A stretch of DNA of 64,000 nt from Tetradesmus obliquus (Eukaryota; Chlorophyta; Chlorophyceae; Sphaeropleales; Scenedesmaceae), in contig CP126204.1 of assembly GCA_030272155.1 (NCBI GenBank), forward strand, positions 248,001 through 312,000, given 5' to 3'. Positions 1 through 10,655 of the stretch are shown here, piece after piece. The notes under the pieces were generated by a model that ran no database searches, was not told the DNA's origin, and saw only the letters and a program-made list of their open reading frames with translations. Both the position numbers and the translations under genes were made by a program. Within the stretch, counting starts at the first letter, position 1. Each line of letters begins with the position of its first letter.

Positions 1-10
1 CTGCTTGCAG

Positions 11-708
11 GATTGCTTCCTAGAGACTGCAGAGCTGCAGGGCAGCTTGCAGGAGCTCCTGCAAGCGCTGGGCCTGCCTTTCCTGCAAGTGGCGCAGCCC
101 ACCAGCCACAAGTGGCTGTTCCTGCAAGCCCTAGGGGTCAGCACACAGCTGCAGTGGCCAGATATACACAAGGCCCTGCTGCAGCTCAGCAGCAGCAGCG
201 CAGCGCCAGATCTGGAAGCCATGCGGGAGCTTTATAAGCGGCTGCATGTGCTATGTCAGCTGGATGCAGCAGGCAGCACAGCCGAAAAAGTGCTGCAGGC
301 GTTCCAGCAGGAGCAGCTGCTGTTTGTGCCGCAGCAGGAGGGGCATAACAGCAGCAGCAGCAGCAGGGTGGTGGGGAAGGCTGTGGGGCATCAGTGGCTG
401 CGCAGTAGCGATGTGCTGTGGAGTGGCAACCGCAAGGTCTTTGCCACCAAGGTTTTCATTGCGTTGCACTACCGGGTAGGCTGCCTGCTGCTGCTGCTGG
501 CTGCTACAAAGTGTCTGCTGCTGCAATGAGTAGTTTGTTGGCCTTGACATTGCAAACTCATGAACATTTTGTGGTTTGTGGGCCTTGACATTGCAAACTC
601 ATGAACATTGTATTAACCTGGCATTTGGGTACAGGTGCCAGGGCAAAACGCTGGCTTAGGCAGCTGCATATAACATAAGTTGTGTGTGCGTGCGCATGCG
701 TGCATGCA

Positions 709-799
<91 letters not shown>

Positions 800-2963
800 A
801 GACACAGAACAAAGCCACTACTCAACCTATATGGTATCACTGGCCAGGCAGTGAGTTCACACCATAACCCAGGTTGCCAAGCTGCTAATGCTGTGCCACC
901 CCGCTGTGCTTGCAGGAACTGTTTGTGTTCTTCACCCAGGTGCTGGGCATCCGCAGCGCAAGCCAGGCCGACCTCAAGGTGGGGGCACCTGCTGCTGATG
1001 TGTGCTTGCAGGACAGCAGCCAGCGCAGCTGCAGAATGCTTGCAGGACAGCAGCCAGCCCGGCTGGAAATGCTTGCAGGATAGCAGCCAGTGCAGCTGCA
1101 GAATGCTTGCAGGACAGCAGCCAGTGCAGCTGCATAGTGCTGCTTTTGACTCTCCTGTTCATCATCATGCTGCTCATGGGCTTGCAAAAGAAAGCATTGC
1201 ATAGGATTGGCAAGATGCTAACAGCGGACCACACAATTCAGGCAGAACCGATGCACGGACTTGCAGGAAACAGGCCCAGCAGAGCCGTGTGTATGCTACA
1301 AGTCATCAAGGCGGCTTCAGCATCACAGCAGGCACACCAATCAATGCTTCAGCTCCTGGGTGATGTTGCCGCTGCCAATGCTTGCAACCATCACCTCTTG
1401 CAGGAAGCGCTGCTGGCGGTGCCAGGGCAGCTGCAGCAGCAGCTGCTGCCCGAAAGTGACATCATCGACATCACACTGCAGATTTACACAGGCCTGGCAG
1501 ACAACACAGCAGGCTTACCCTGGCTGAAAGAGCTGCTGAGCAAGCAGCCAGTGCTGCTGGTCAAACATCGTGGTCAGCTGCGCTTCAAATCAGCTAGCTG
1601 CGGCCAGCCAATTTACCTGGAGGATGACTTGCAGCTATCGCAGCTGTTTGCAGGGGATTGCTGCGTGCTGGCAGTGCCGCCGGAGCAGCTGCCGCTGCTG
1701 GGAAAGCTGCTGCTGCTGCAGGTGAAGCCGCGGCTGCAGTGCCTGTCTGCGGCAGTGAAGCGCAGCTATGCGGCGGCTGGCAGCAGCGGCAGCAGCAGCA
1801 GCGGCGGGGTACCGAGTGATAAGTGGACAGGCCTCCTGAGGGCTGTGCTGCCACTGATTGCGAGGTGCGTGGAGATTCTTGTGCTGCTGCTTGCTGCTGC
1901 TGTTGTATGGCGCTTGGTGGTGCGTGCTGCTGTTAACTGCCTCCACTGGTGCTGTAGACAGAGGGATCACAGATATGTTGCCTCAGAAAGCATGCAACAG
2001 GGTAGTCAGGTGCTATGTGAACCTGCTTGCCAACGCTTGGTGCCAGTTCGCCCTGGTGATCTGCTATCAAGGGTCAGTTGCTGCACATACGTAAGAACGG
2101 AGTCAGGTGTGCCTGCCTTTCCCACTGCTGTGCTGCTAACACTGTTGCTCCCTCTGTTGCTCCCCCTGCATCCCTGCAGGTTCCTCTACAAGCTGAAACC
2201 AGACCGCTTCCAAGAGCTGCTGCGCAGTGAGCAGCTGCAGCAGCTGATGCAGCTGCAGGTGCACTCGCTGCCGGGGCTCACAGAGACACTGACGCTTGGC
2301 AACACATCCAAACAGCGGCCAGCGGTGGCTGCACTGCAACAGCAGGCACAGCCAACCTCCACAAACGCCGGCAGCAGCAGCAGCAGTTACGTGTTGCTGG
2401 TCAACAGCAGCAGCAACAAGCTTGACCTGCGCTGCAGCATCGCTGACCAGATTGCTGCGCTGCTGTCTGGCGGGGAAGCAGTCCTGCAAGCGCAGCTGCT
2501 GCCCCGGCTGCGGCAGATGCTCAAGCAGGCACAAGACGGGCAGCTGGCAGATGCAGCTGCTGAGCTGCAGCATGATAATGTGCCAGAGATTCCCTCTGAT
2601 ATGCAGCCTTGGAAAGTGGACGGGGAAGGTGATGCAGCAGAAGGCGGCAGCAGCAGCAGCAGTAGGGCTAGGGGGTCTATCAGTAGGAAGTCTGCTTGGG
2701 AGGGCTCGGATGATGAAGATGAAGAGGCGGGGGAAGCAGCAGCCTCAGCTTATACCGCCTCAGCTGCTGCTGCTGCTGCTGCTACTGCTGGAGCTGCTGC
2801 TGCTGGTGGTGATGGGGTTGGAGTGGAGGGAGGGACAGGCGGCACTGCTGTCATTGCTGCTGCTGCTGCTTTTGGCACGGGCGGCTGGCGGCCGCAGCAG
2901 CCAGAGCAGCCGGCAGGCCAGCAGTCACCTGGCGATGCCCCTGTGCTCCCCACCAGTGGTGCA

Positions 2964-3003
<40 letters not shown>

Positions 3004-5116
3004 CACAGCAGCCGATACCAGCTGCGCAGCGCTACCTCTGCAAGAACCAGCTGCCCTTTGAGGCTGTGCCGGTCTCTGACGAAAGCAACAGCAGGTTTGG
3101 CTGGGTGGACGAAAGCAGCATGGTTTCCATCAGCGCCATGCCTGCTTACAGCAGCAGCAGCCATGAGGAGCTGCGCTGGGCAGACCACCAGGGCAGCGGG
3201 GAGTGCACAGCAGCCCCTGCTGTGATAAATGTGAGCTTGAAGCCGAGGATGGAAGTTCAGACATACGAGTTTGCTTGCAGCATTAGCAGCACCTGCAGCA
3301 GCCGTGGCAGCCCGACAGCAATTTTGTTACTCTGTCCTGATTCCAGCACAACTATGATAATGTAGCATCAGCAACAGTTCCGGCACGATCCGGCAGCAAT
3401 CTTGTGCACATATACTGAATAGCTCTGTCTTCTCAGCTGTTTAGCTATCCCGCTGCCCTCACATGCAGCTCTGACTTGGCTGCACTTTTTTGCCTGCAGG
3501 AGCAGACGATAGCTGTACGGCGTAACCGCAGCAGACAGCAGCTGCACTATGCACCTCAGCAATGCCGGGACTCAGGCAGCAGCACCACAGGCGCCTGTGG
3601 TGCTGCAGAAATGGTGCGCATGGCTTCCATCAGCGCCATGCCGGCGTACAGCAGCAGCAGCCATGAGGAGCTGCGCAGGGCAGATCACCAAGGCAGTGGG
3701 GACTACGCAGCAGCAGCCCCTGCCGTGCCATTTGTGAAGTTTGCAGCAGACTTTGGCCCACCACAGCAGCCACCACACCACAAGAAGTATCACAACGTGA
3801 GAGCGCAGCGCTTGCAGCACCACCAGCAGCACCACCAGCAAGAGCAGCAGCCGCAGACAGCTTCAGCAGCTGGAGAAGGGTCAGTGCAGGGTCACAACAG
3901 GGACAGCCGCAGTGCAGTGCAGGACGCAGCACGCGGGATCTTTGACATGTTTGCGAACAAGCGTCAGGCTGGCAGCGGGGACGCACCTGACAGCAGCAGC
4001 AGCAGCCTCATGCACCAGTTTGGCAGCCTCAACTTGTCAGATCCACCACCACCAGCAGCAGCAGCCTCTCAGGCAGCAATCGTGTTCGGGAACCTGCGGC
4101 AGCAGCTGCAAAGCGTGCAGTTTGCAGCAGCAGCTGCAGCAAGCAGGACAGATTTCCAGGTGGCCGCTGCTGCTGCCAGTGCTGCTGACGCTGCTGCTGT
4201 GCGTGCTACCTCAGCTAACCAGCAGCTCTGGCAGACTATGCAACCCCCGCCATTCGAAGGTGCGGCATTTGCTGCCAGCACCAGCTGCACCAGAGATCTT
4301 GCTGCTGCTGCTGGCGCTTTCAGCGGCCCTGGTGCAGGCAGCAGCGGCGCAGCAGGCAGCAGCAGCAGTGCAGGCGCTGCAGTGCAGAACAGCAGCAGCA
4401 ACAGCAGTGGGGCTGGGGCAGGCAGCAGCAGCGGCAGCCCCATCTTCCAGTTCGGTGCCGCCCGGGAGCCACCCAGCCATGCAACAGACACCCTAACACA
4501 GCAGGCGGCCGCAGCACCAGCCAACGGCTGCGCTGGCGCCAGCAGCAGTACTCCCCCAGCTGCTGCCAGCATCAGCAGCAGCATCAGCAGCAGTATGGAG
4601 GCTCAGCAGCGTGTGGGTCTGCTTGGCGAGGCTTTTGTCTTCAGCCTGCTGCAGCACAAGCTACCCGGCTTTGACGAGTCTTGCTGGCGCTCCAGTGCAC
4701 GGCAGTACTGGCCGCGCAGTGAAGGTCAAACCCCGTTGCAACCGCCAGACGTTGACCCGTCGTTTGACTTTTTGTACAAAGATGTCGAGGGGGAGTTGAG
4801 TGGCACTCCAGGCACCCTCTGCTGCATCGAATGCAAAGCTACAAGTGACAACGCGGCAGCAGACAGCAGCGGGATTAGCACGCACAGCTTCCACATTAGC
4901 CCGAAGCAGTGGGAGCTGGCGCGGCTGGTCAAACTTCGGTCAACGCCGGAGCAGCCGCAGCTGTTTGTTGTGATGTGCGTTGACCGGGTGGGCAGGCCAG
5001 GGGGCCCCCGGTTGGTGTCTGTATTGAAGGACCCTGTGGGCATGGCGCAGGCTGGGCAGCTGTGGGTGACTGGGCAGGAGCTGCAGCTGTGCGACTTCCC
5101 TGTGTGCCTGCAGTGA
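11..5116 (+). CDS. NO VEIN-like protein, C-terminal 1218 residues (partial at 5' end)
   Basis: Exons 11-475, 916-978, 1404-1864, 2180-3230 and 3500-5116 join in phase; the gene continues upstream of the window. The first exons resemble plant NO VEIN (LFVPQ, WLRSSDVLW, LFVFFTQVLGIRSA). The last about 165 residues (from GLLGEAFVF) match the DUF3883 type domain, with a conserved Asp (FDFLY) and an IECKAT motif that looks like the D...ExK of restriction-endonuclease-like folds. In Arabidopsis NO VEIN is a plant-specific nuclear protein needed for auxin-dependent vein patterning; a role in a unicell is unknown. The middle is low complexity (poly-Ala/Ser/Gln). A block around ISAMPAYSSSSHEEL is present twice, at the end of exon 4 and the start of exon 5. 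The stop is TGA at 5114-5116, and TGTAA follows at 5425. Confidence 0.72.
684..800. repeat. (TGCG)n microsatellite in a NO VEIN-like intron
   Basis: About 115 bp of nearly pure GTGC/TGCG tetranucleotide repeat inside the intron 476-915. The long Cys/Arg/Ala ORFs across it on both strands are artefacts of the repeat. Confidence 0.95.
1004..1138 (+). repeat. Four tandem ~34-bp repeats, each with an acceptor-like TTGCAG
   Basis: Units start at 1004, 1038, 1071 and 1105 (34, 33, 34 and 34 bp) and share GCTTGCAGGACAGCAGCCAG with small changes. They lie in the intron 979-1403 of the NO VEIN-like gene. Each unit carries a TTGCAG that could act as a decoy 3' splice site; the coding frame uses the site before 1404. 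Confidence 0.85.
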
Positions 5117-5878
5117 GCACTGCTCTCTGAGCAGCAGCAGCAACGGGTGTGGTGTGATTATTGGATTTGCGGTGTCAGTGCTGGGTGTGAGGGTGCTGGG
5201 AGTGGGTGCTAGTCAACTTCCCTGCGTGCCTGCAGTGATCAGCAGCAGCAGCTGCATCCCTGCAGGGATTATGTGCCCGACTGTGTGATGGACGTGCAAC
5301 AGCGGTTACAAAGCCAGAGCGCGGGTTGGGTGCAACTTGGCTAACTTCAGGGGCAGCAGACATCTGCTGTTTGCACGTCTGAGGCAGCATGAGTTTCAGC
5401 GTTTGCATACAATGCATGATTGGCTGTAACGTTGCTTACAACGCAATATGCTGCATTGTGCTACTGCAATGTGTGTTACCTGCAATTCTTTATACAATGG
5501 GCTGCTCGTGCTGGTGAGGAAAGACAGGAACGGTTCTAGGCTGCTGTCTAAGAGGCATCTAAGTTTCCTCCTCCAAGGCGCGCCTGGCGTCACCGTGGTT
5601 TACTCGCAGTTGGTGCGCATCAAGGTTGCACATGTGATCGGTTCGTGATGTAATAACAACACAAATCAGTTGCCGTACGCCATTGTGCGCTTGTGTGGTG
5701 CAGCACACGTGATACAGTACTGTTGTTGGGTACGAGGGGCTGTTTGCTCCTGGCACGCACAGGAACTGCGAGGCTTCTGTTGTGACACTAACCAGCTTCT
5801 GTATGCACCGTGGTTCGGCTGAGTAGCTAGCAATCGCCGTGAGCCGCTCCCCGGGCCAACCCCAACAGCAGAGGAAAC
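5117..5878. other. Intergenic region, no gene seen
   Basis: Lies between two convergent-free plus-strand genes. It carries TGTAA at 5425-5429, a plausible polyadenylation signal for the upstream gene about 310 nt after its stop. No conserved coding segment was recognised on either strand. Confidence 0.6.
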
Positions 5879-6303
5879 ATGTCAACAGCAGCAGCAGAGG
5901 AGGTGTATGAACTGCCAGCTGCCGCAGTCAGGTACGTTCAACCGTGTTCAGATCAACGATGTACCAAAAACCCGCAGAGCTTCCAGGAACAGCCGCTGCT
6001 GGCCATAGCCACCACCATCACGTCTGCTGCACTGCTGCGCAGCAGTGCATGCATGCAATGCGCATGCAATGCGCATTGCATGCGCATTGCATGCGCATGC
6101 AATGCAGTGCATGCACTGCAGTGTCAGACCACACAACGCAGCATTTGTCCTCAACAGGATGCACCTCCTCACAGCTTGCTGGCAAGTAGGCAGCAGTATT
6201 CTCACACAATCACTACTTGCCAACATGCCCATCAACAACCACCGCCATGCAGCGCACTTGAACAGCACCATGCTGGACGCAAACACGCATGCGCTGCTGC
6301 TAC

Positions 6304-6345
<42 letters not shown>

Positions 6346-6650
6346 GCAATCCCACTTGCAGGACACTGGCACAGCCCGGGCTGCGCCTGGAGCTGCACTG
6401 CATCAGCATCAGCCACTACTGCATGCGGGCCAAGTGGGCGCTGCAGCTGGCTGGGCTGCCTTTTGATGCTGTGCACTACCTGCCACTGGCCCATGTGGCA
6501 GGCATTAAGCGGCTGCAGGTAAGCAGCAACAGCAAAAGAGCTTTAAATACTTGTAGTAGCCAGGGCACTGCTGCAGCTGGCTGGGCTGCCTTTTGCTGCT
6601 GTGCACTACCTGCCGCTGGCCCATGTGGCAGGCATCAAGCGGCTGCAGGT

Positions 6651-6694
<44 letters not shown>

Positions 6695-9627
6695 GCAGCA
6701 GCAGCAGTACTGAACAGCCAGAAACTGTTCCTGAGGCTTCAGCAGCACTGTGATCTGTGCTTTCAGTGGCACAGTGATTTACACAGCAGGCCTCAAGATT
6801 GACACCGGCTGCAATTACCTGCCCAGCAAAACAATGAAGCGCATAAAGCTGCACAATTTTATAAATGTAGTCACACTCAAGGCTGGGGTGTGACCTCCCT
6901 TACTGCATCGCTCTGCTGCCCTCACTGCTCTTCTCCTTGCTCCTTCCCTGCCGCCTGTGCAGCGCCGCTTCAACCAAGGCCCTGGCGCTGCCACAGCCTC
7001 CAGCAAGTCCCCAGCAGCAACGCCAGTGCTGGCAATCTACTCGGCACAAGGCGAGCCCCTCTGGTGCGCACTTGCAGGAACTTGCAGGAACTTGCATGAC
7101 CCTGGCTGCAGCCTAACTGCAGCAGCAGCCGCGCCAGAACTACCAGTGGCCCAAAGCTTGCTGTATGGCAGCGCTGTGCATTGCCCACATAGCACAGTCA
7201 GCAGGTGCAGCCGGATCATACAGTTGTGTGAGCAGTCTCCCGGCTCCTGCAGCACCCCTGCTGACCCTGCCTACCTGCTGCAACGCACCACCTTTCACCA
7301 CTCCTGCTTCGGCCTGGTAGCCAACTCAAAATCAGCAATGCTCCTGACCCGTACCAACACCCTGCTGCTCTGCACTATCCCTGGCCACCCTGCTGTAGCC
7401 TGGTGGCCAACTCAACGCTGATCAGCTGCTACGCTGCGCTGCGAGCTGCTGCACTGGGCCTGCCCGGCTACATACACATGCACTTTCCTCTGTCTCACGT
7501 AGCACGCTCAGCAAGTGCAGCAGCAACTTAAATCGTGTGAACCAGTGCAGGCGCCGCCTGCGCCTCCAGCATGCCTGCTAACCCTTGCTATCCCTGCTGC
7601 CCTGCTGCAGCCTGGTGGCCAACTCCACACTGATCAGCCGCTACGCTGCGCTGCGAGCTGCTGCCCTGGGCCTGCCTGGCCTAGGCCAGCAGCTGTATGG
7701 CCACAGCCTGGACCTGGCCCCACCAGCAGCAGGAGCAGCAGTCGATGAGGCAGCAGGCAGCAGCAGCAGCAGGGTGGTTGGGGCAGGGCCGGAGTATGAG
7801 GCAGTGTCTCAGCTGGAGCTGCGGCTGTCAGGCACGATGGGCATTGAGGTGAGACTGGGGGAGGGGGGGGGGGTGCTGGGCATAGGTGGCAGCCAAGCCG
7901 TAACAGGTGGCAGCCACGTTATGACTGTTCTGTGCGGCTGTCTGGCACAGTGGGTATTGAGGTGAGTGAGGGGCTGCTGAAAACATGCGGCAGTCAAGCC
8001 ATGACTCATTTTAAAAACACCAGTCGAGCCTTAGCAATGATGTCAAGCCATGACTGTGCTGTACACATGTGCGGCTTGAGGCCAGCTTGGCACATCGGGC
8101 GTTGAGATGAGGCAGCATGATGCTTGCCTCTTGAGGGACAAGTGTGGCCAACCAAAAATTTGTGTTGTTTTGGATTTAAGGAACAACACTGCAGCTTTTG
8201 CTGCAGCTTGGCTTGATGCCTGCCAGCGCTCTTCCAAAACCCCAGCAACTGTTCTGCAGGTGTGAGGTTTCACATAGCAGGAGCTGGGGAAGTCAACAAC
8301 ACCATGCCCTGCCGCCTGCCTGCTTTGCTGCTGCAGGTGCGCCGCGTGATGTACCACTACCTGCTGCCCCGCTGGCACCTTGCCGGCCACCTGTTCTCTG
8401 CCAATGCTGGCAGCACCCTTGGCTGGCTGCTGTCTCCCCTCGCCTACCTGCTCAGCCGGCTGCTGCTGCCAAAGGTCATGGCCATCAATGCGGCAACAGC
8501 AGCGCGCGGCATGCAGCGCCTGCAGGAAGAGTTTGACTTTTTTGACAGCCTGCTGCTGACTCAGCAGCAGCAGCAGCAGCAGGGCAAGAAGGCTGCTGTA
8601 GCAGCAGCAGCAGACGGCAGCAGCAGCAGTAAGCTGCCGTACTATCTGTGTGGGCCGCAGCTGACTGCTGCTGATGTGTCGCTGGCTGGCCTGGGTGGCT
8701 ATGTGGTGGGGGTGCCTGCTGGGCAGATGGGGCTGGCGTGGAGCCCCGGCATTGATGACATGCCAAAGGAGCTGCAGCATTTCATGCAGGTGATCAAGTT
8801 ATCCTTTTGTTTGGGGGTTTTGGGGGATGGCCGGGTTGCTGTAGTGCTGGTGGGCCTGTGCAGCAGGCATGTTGAGCTGCCATATGGCGAAGTGCTGGTT
8901 GCTAGGTGCATGCAGCGGCCCTTGGGGCCTATGTGGTGGGGGTGCCTGCTGGCCAGATGCGGCTGGTGTGGAGCCCGAGCATTAATGACATGCCAAAAGA
9001 GCTGCAGCACTTCATGCAGGTGAGAGGGATGTGGTTCGTTCAAATCTGTGGTTTGCTGTAGGCCTGATAGACACGTGCATCAATCTAGTCGAGCTGCAGC
9101 AGTGTGGTGCAGCAGTTGCCTGGGGCACACCAAATTGCAGTCGTGTCGCTTGCGGGCCTGGGTGGCTATGTGGTGGGGGTGCCTGCCAGCAAGATGCGGC
9201 TGGCGTGGAGCCCCGGCATTGGGGGCATGCCAAAAGGGCTGCAGCACTTCATGCAGGTGAGAACAGCTTTGTGTGCAACCACCTTGAATGATCAGTACAA
9301 AACTTCCTTTTGTGTACAAGCAGATGCCAAAGTGGCTGTGTGGGTGGCTATGTGCAAGGCTATGTGGTGCGTGTGCCTGCCAGCAAGATGGGGCTGGCGA
9401 TCTGGATCCCAGGCATAGGACAGATGCCAAAAGAGCTACAGCACTTCATGCAGGTGAGAGGAGCGCTGTGAGTCCTTAAGTCTTCCGTGCTCCCACCTGG
9501 CACCTATAGATGTGTGAAGGGGCCACTGCGAACTGCAAGCTGCGAGCGCACCACAGACACCAGCACATTGCTCCGTCGTGTTACTTGTGAGGTTTCTGCA
9601 GATGACGGTGGTGCACAATGTTGCCAA

Positions 9628-9704
<77 letters not shown>

Positions 9705-9790
9705 AGTCGCTGCGTAAGCGGCCCACTGGCCAGTTCATCCTGGAGATGTGGAGGCTGCACGGCCCGCTGCTGCAGCAGGGCACAAAATGA
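5879..9790 (+). CDS. Glutathione S-transferase-like protein (396 aa, 6 exons)
   Basis: Exons 5879-5931, 6362-6518, 6963-7063, 7611-7848, 8337-8789 and 9602-9790 keep phase throughout (397 codons with stop). Exon 2 gives the thioredoxin-like N-terminal half (SHYCMRAKWALQLAGLPF), typical of GSTs that use a Ser or Cys near the start of the fold. Exon 4 has LVANSTLISRYAAL, matching the glutathione-site 'S..I..Y' region. Exon 5 has YYLCGPQLTAADVSLAGL, the hallmark of the all-helical C-terminal domain. The end RPTGQFILEMWRLHG is like other GST-fold C termini. Expected role: cytosolic glutathione conjugation or peroxide reduction; substrate unknown. The last exon holds 25 in-frame CTG codons (poly-Leu), which could instead be part of an unrecognised intron. 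TGTAA lies at 10136. Confidence 0.8.
6029..6120. repeat. Palindromic ATGCGCATGCAATGC-rich stretch in GST intron 1
   Basis: Alternating TGCATGC / GCGCAT units make several overlapping inverted repeats between about 6045 and 6120, inside the first GST intron. Probably simple-sequence expansion with hairpin potential; no gene is assigned. Confidence 0.6.
6570..6706 (+). repeat. Copy of GST exon 2 end plus donor, followed by a CAG run
   Basis: 6570-6653 repeats the last ~80 bp of exon 2 together with its GTAAGC donor (LAGLPFAAVHYLPLAHVAG). It is followed by a CAG run to 6706. No acceptor precedes it, so it looks like a donor-side duplicate rather than a real exon. Confidence 0.85.
7311..7480 (+). 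repeat. Two truncated copies of the start of GST exon 4
   Basis: Segments at about 7312 and 7396 repeat the beginning of exon 4 (CLVANS..LIS.YAALRAAALGLPG) and then diverge into intron sequence. The full exon starts at 7611. These are acceptor-side boundary duplicates. Confidence 0.8.
8919..9453 (+). repeat. Three copies of GST exon 5 end plus donor
   Basis: 8919-9019, 9151-9255 and 9341-9453 repeat the final ~100 bp of exon 5 (GYVVGVPA..., ELQHFMQ) each followed by GTGAG. They differ by point changes and small indels. None has an acceptor, so they are donor-side boundary duplicates in the intron before exon 6. Confidence 0.9.
9629..9706 (+). repeat. (CTG)25-CAG tract in the last GST exon
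   Basis: Twenty-five CTG codons followed by CAG, in frame with the GST C terminus. Read as coding, this is a 25-residue poly-leucine. The CTG run ending in CAG also has the form of the acceptors used elsewhere in the window, so an intron end here cannot be excluded. Confidence 0.85.
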
Positions 9791-10579
9791 GTCACTGCAG
9801 AACATATGCACAGCGGCCTGGCATGCCGGCAGGGGCATGCCTGCTGGAAGCCTGCTGCTGGAAGCCTGCTGCTGTACAAGGTGCCAGAGAGGAGGCCTGC
9901 TGCCGCAGCATATCTCCGGCAGGGTTCCATGCAACTCTTTGTATGTATCTTGCACGTGCAAGTGAATTTTAGCTGCGGCCCATACCTAGCATCGCACTTT
10001 GAAGTTACATCATTGTGCCGCGCATGCATTGGCGGCAAGGCTTCGGCCATTAGATTCTGGAACTTGAAGCACATGACTTTGTTGTGATCATCGCAACTCA
10101 ATGCGTTGTTTGTATACCATATGTATGGCTTGGTCTGTAACATGCCGTCAATGAGGTGATGAAATGTAATAACAATGACGTGATGCTGACATCATACGAA
10201 AGCCCAAACATGTGCTGCCTGTCAGCTGCTCTTCAAGCTGCAACAAGCGGACTCCGTCGGACACCTCCCCCCCCCTCTTCACCACCGCCACCACCACACG
10301 AGAAAATTGGCTACACTGCAGCCTGTCATGAAGCAACAGGTGCCATGTTCATACAAACAACGCACAGCACTGGTGCTGCTATACACTGCACTGTACACGC
10401 AGCATATCACAAAAGGGAGTCGGCCTCCACCATTGGCAGCGTTCCGCAGGCGGTCACCACCCAGCAGCAACCAGCCTGGCAGCTGAGTGGCAACCACTGG
10501 CAGCACCACACCTGCCGGCGTGGATGCAGAAGCCATGCCCACACACACCTTGCAGCACAGCATTGAGCAGCTGCACTTT
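9791..10579. other. Convergent intergenic region, no gene seen
   Basis: Separates the plus-strand GST gene from the minus-strand WSC gene (tail to tail). Apart from the TGTAA motifs for each gene, nothing coding was recognised. Confidence 0.6.
10136..10140 (+). terminator. TGTAA polyadenylation-like signal for the GST gene
   Basis: TGTAA, the usual green-algal polyadenylation motif, lies 346 nt after the GST stop with no gene in between. Position-only evidence. Confidence 0.4.
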
Positions 10580-10584
10580 TTACA
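10580..10584 (-). terminator. TGTAA polyadenylation-like signal for the WSC gene
   Basis: The complement reads TGTAA 72 nt past the WSC-gene stop, a typical distance for chlorophyte 3' UTRs. Confidence 0.5.
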
Positions 10585-10655
10585 GCGACAATGCTGCTGT
10601 GCCCAGTAAGAATGTAGTCAACAACCACATCTGACACCTGTACACACAGCCCCTT

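Noticed and set aside
684-840. Long Cys/Ala/Arg/Val open frames on both strands
   Set aside because: They are translations of a TGCG microsatellite and have no flanking coding support.
1002-3365. A single 787-codon exon
   Set aside because: The open frame spans real introns; homology and GT/AG phases split it into exons at 1404-1864 and 2180-3230.
10156-10566. 136-codon plus-strand frame
   Set aside because: Low similarity to anything, between two tail-to-tail genes, containing a homopolymer C run; no splice or start support.
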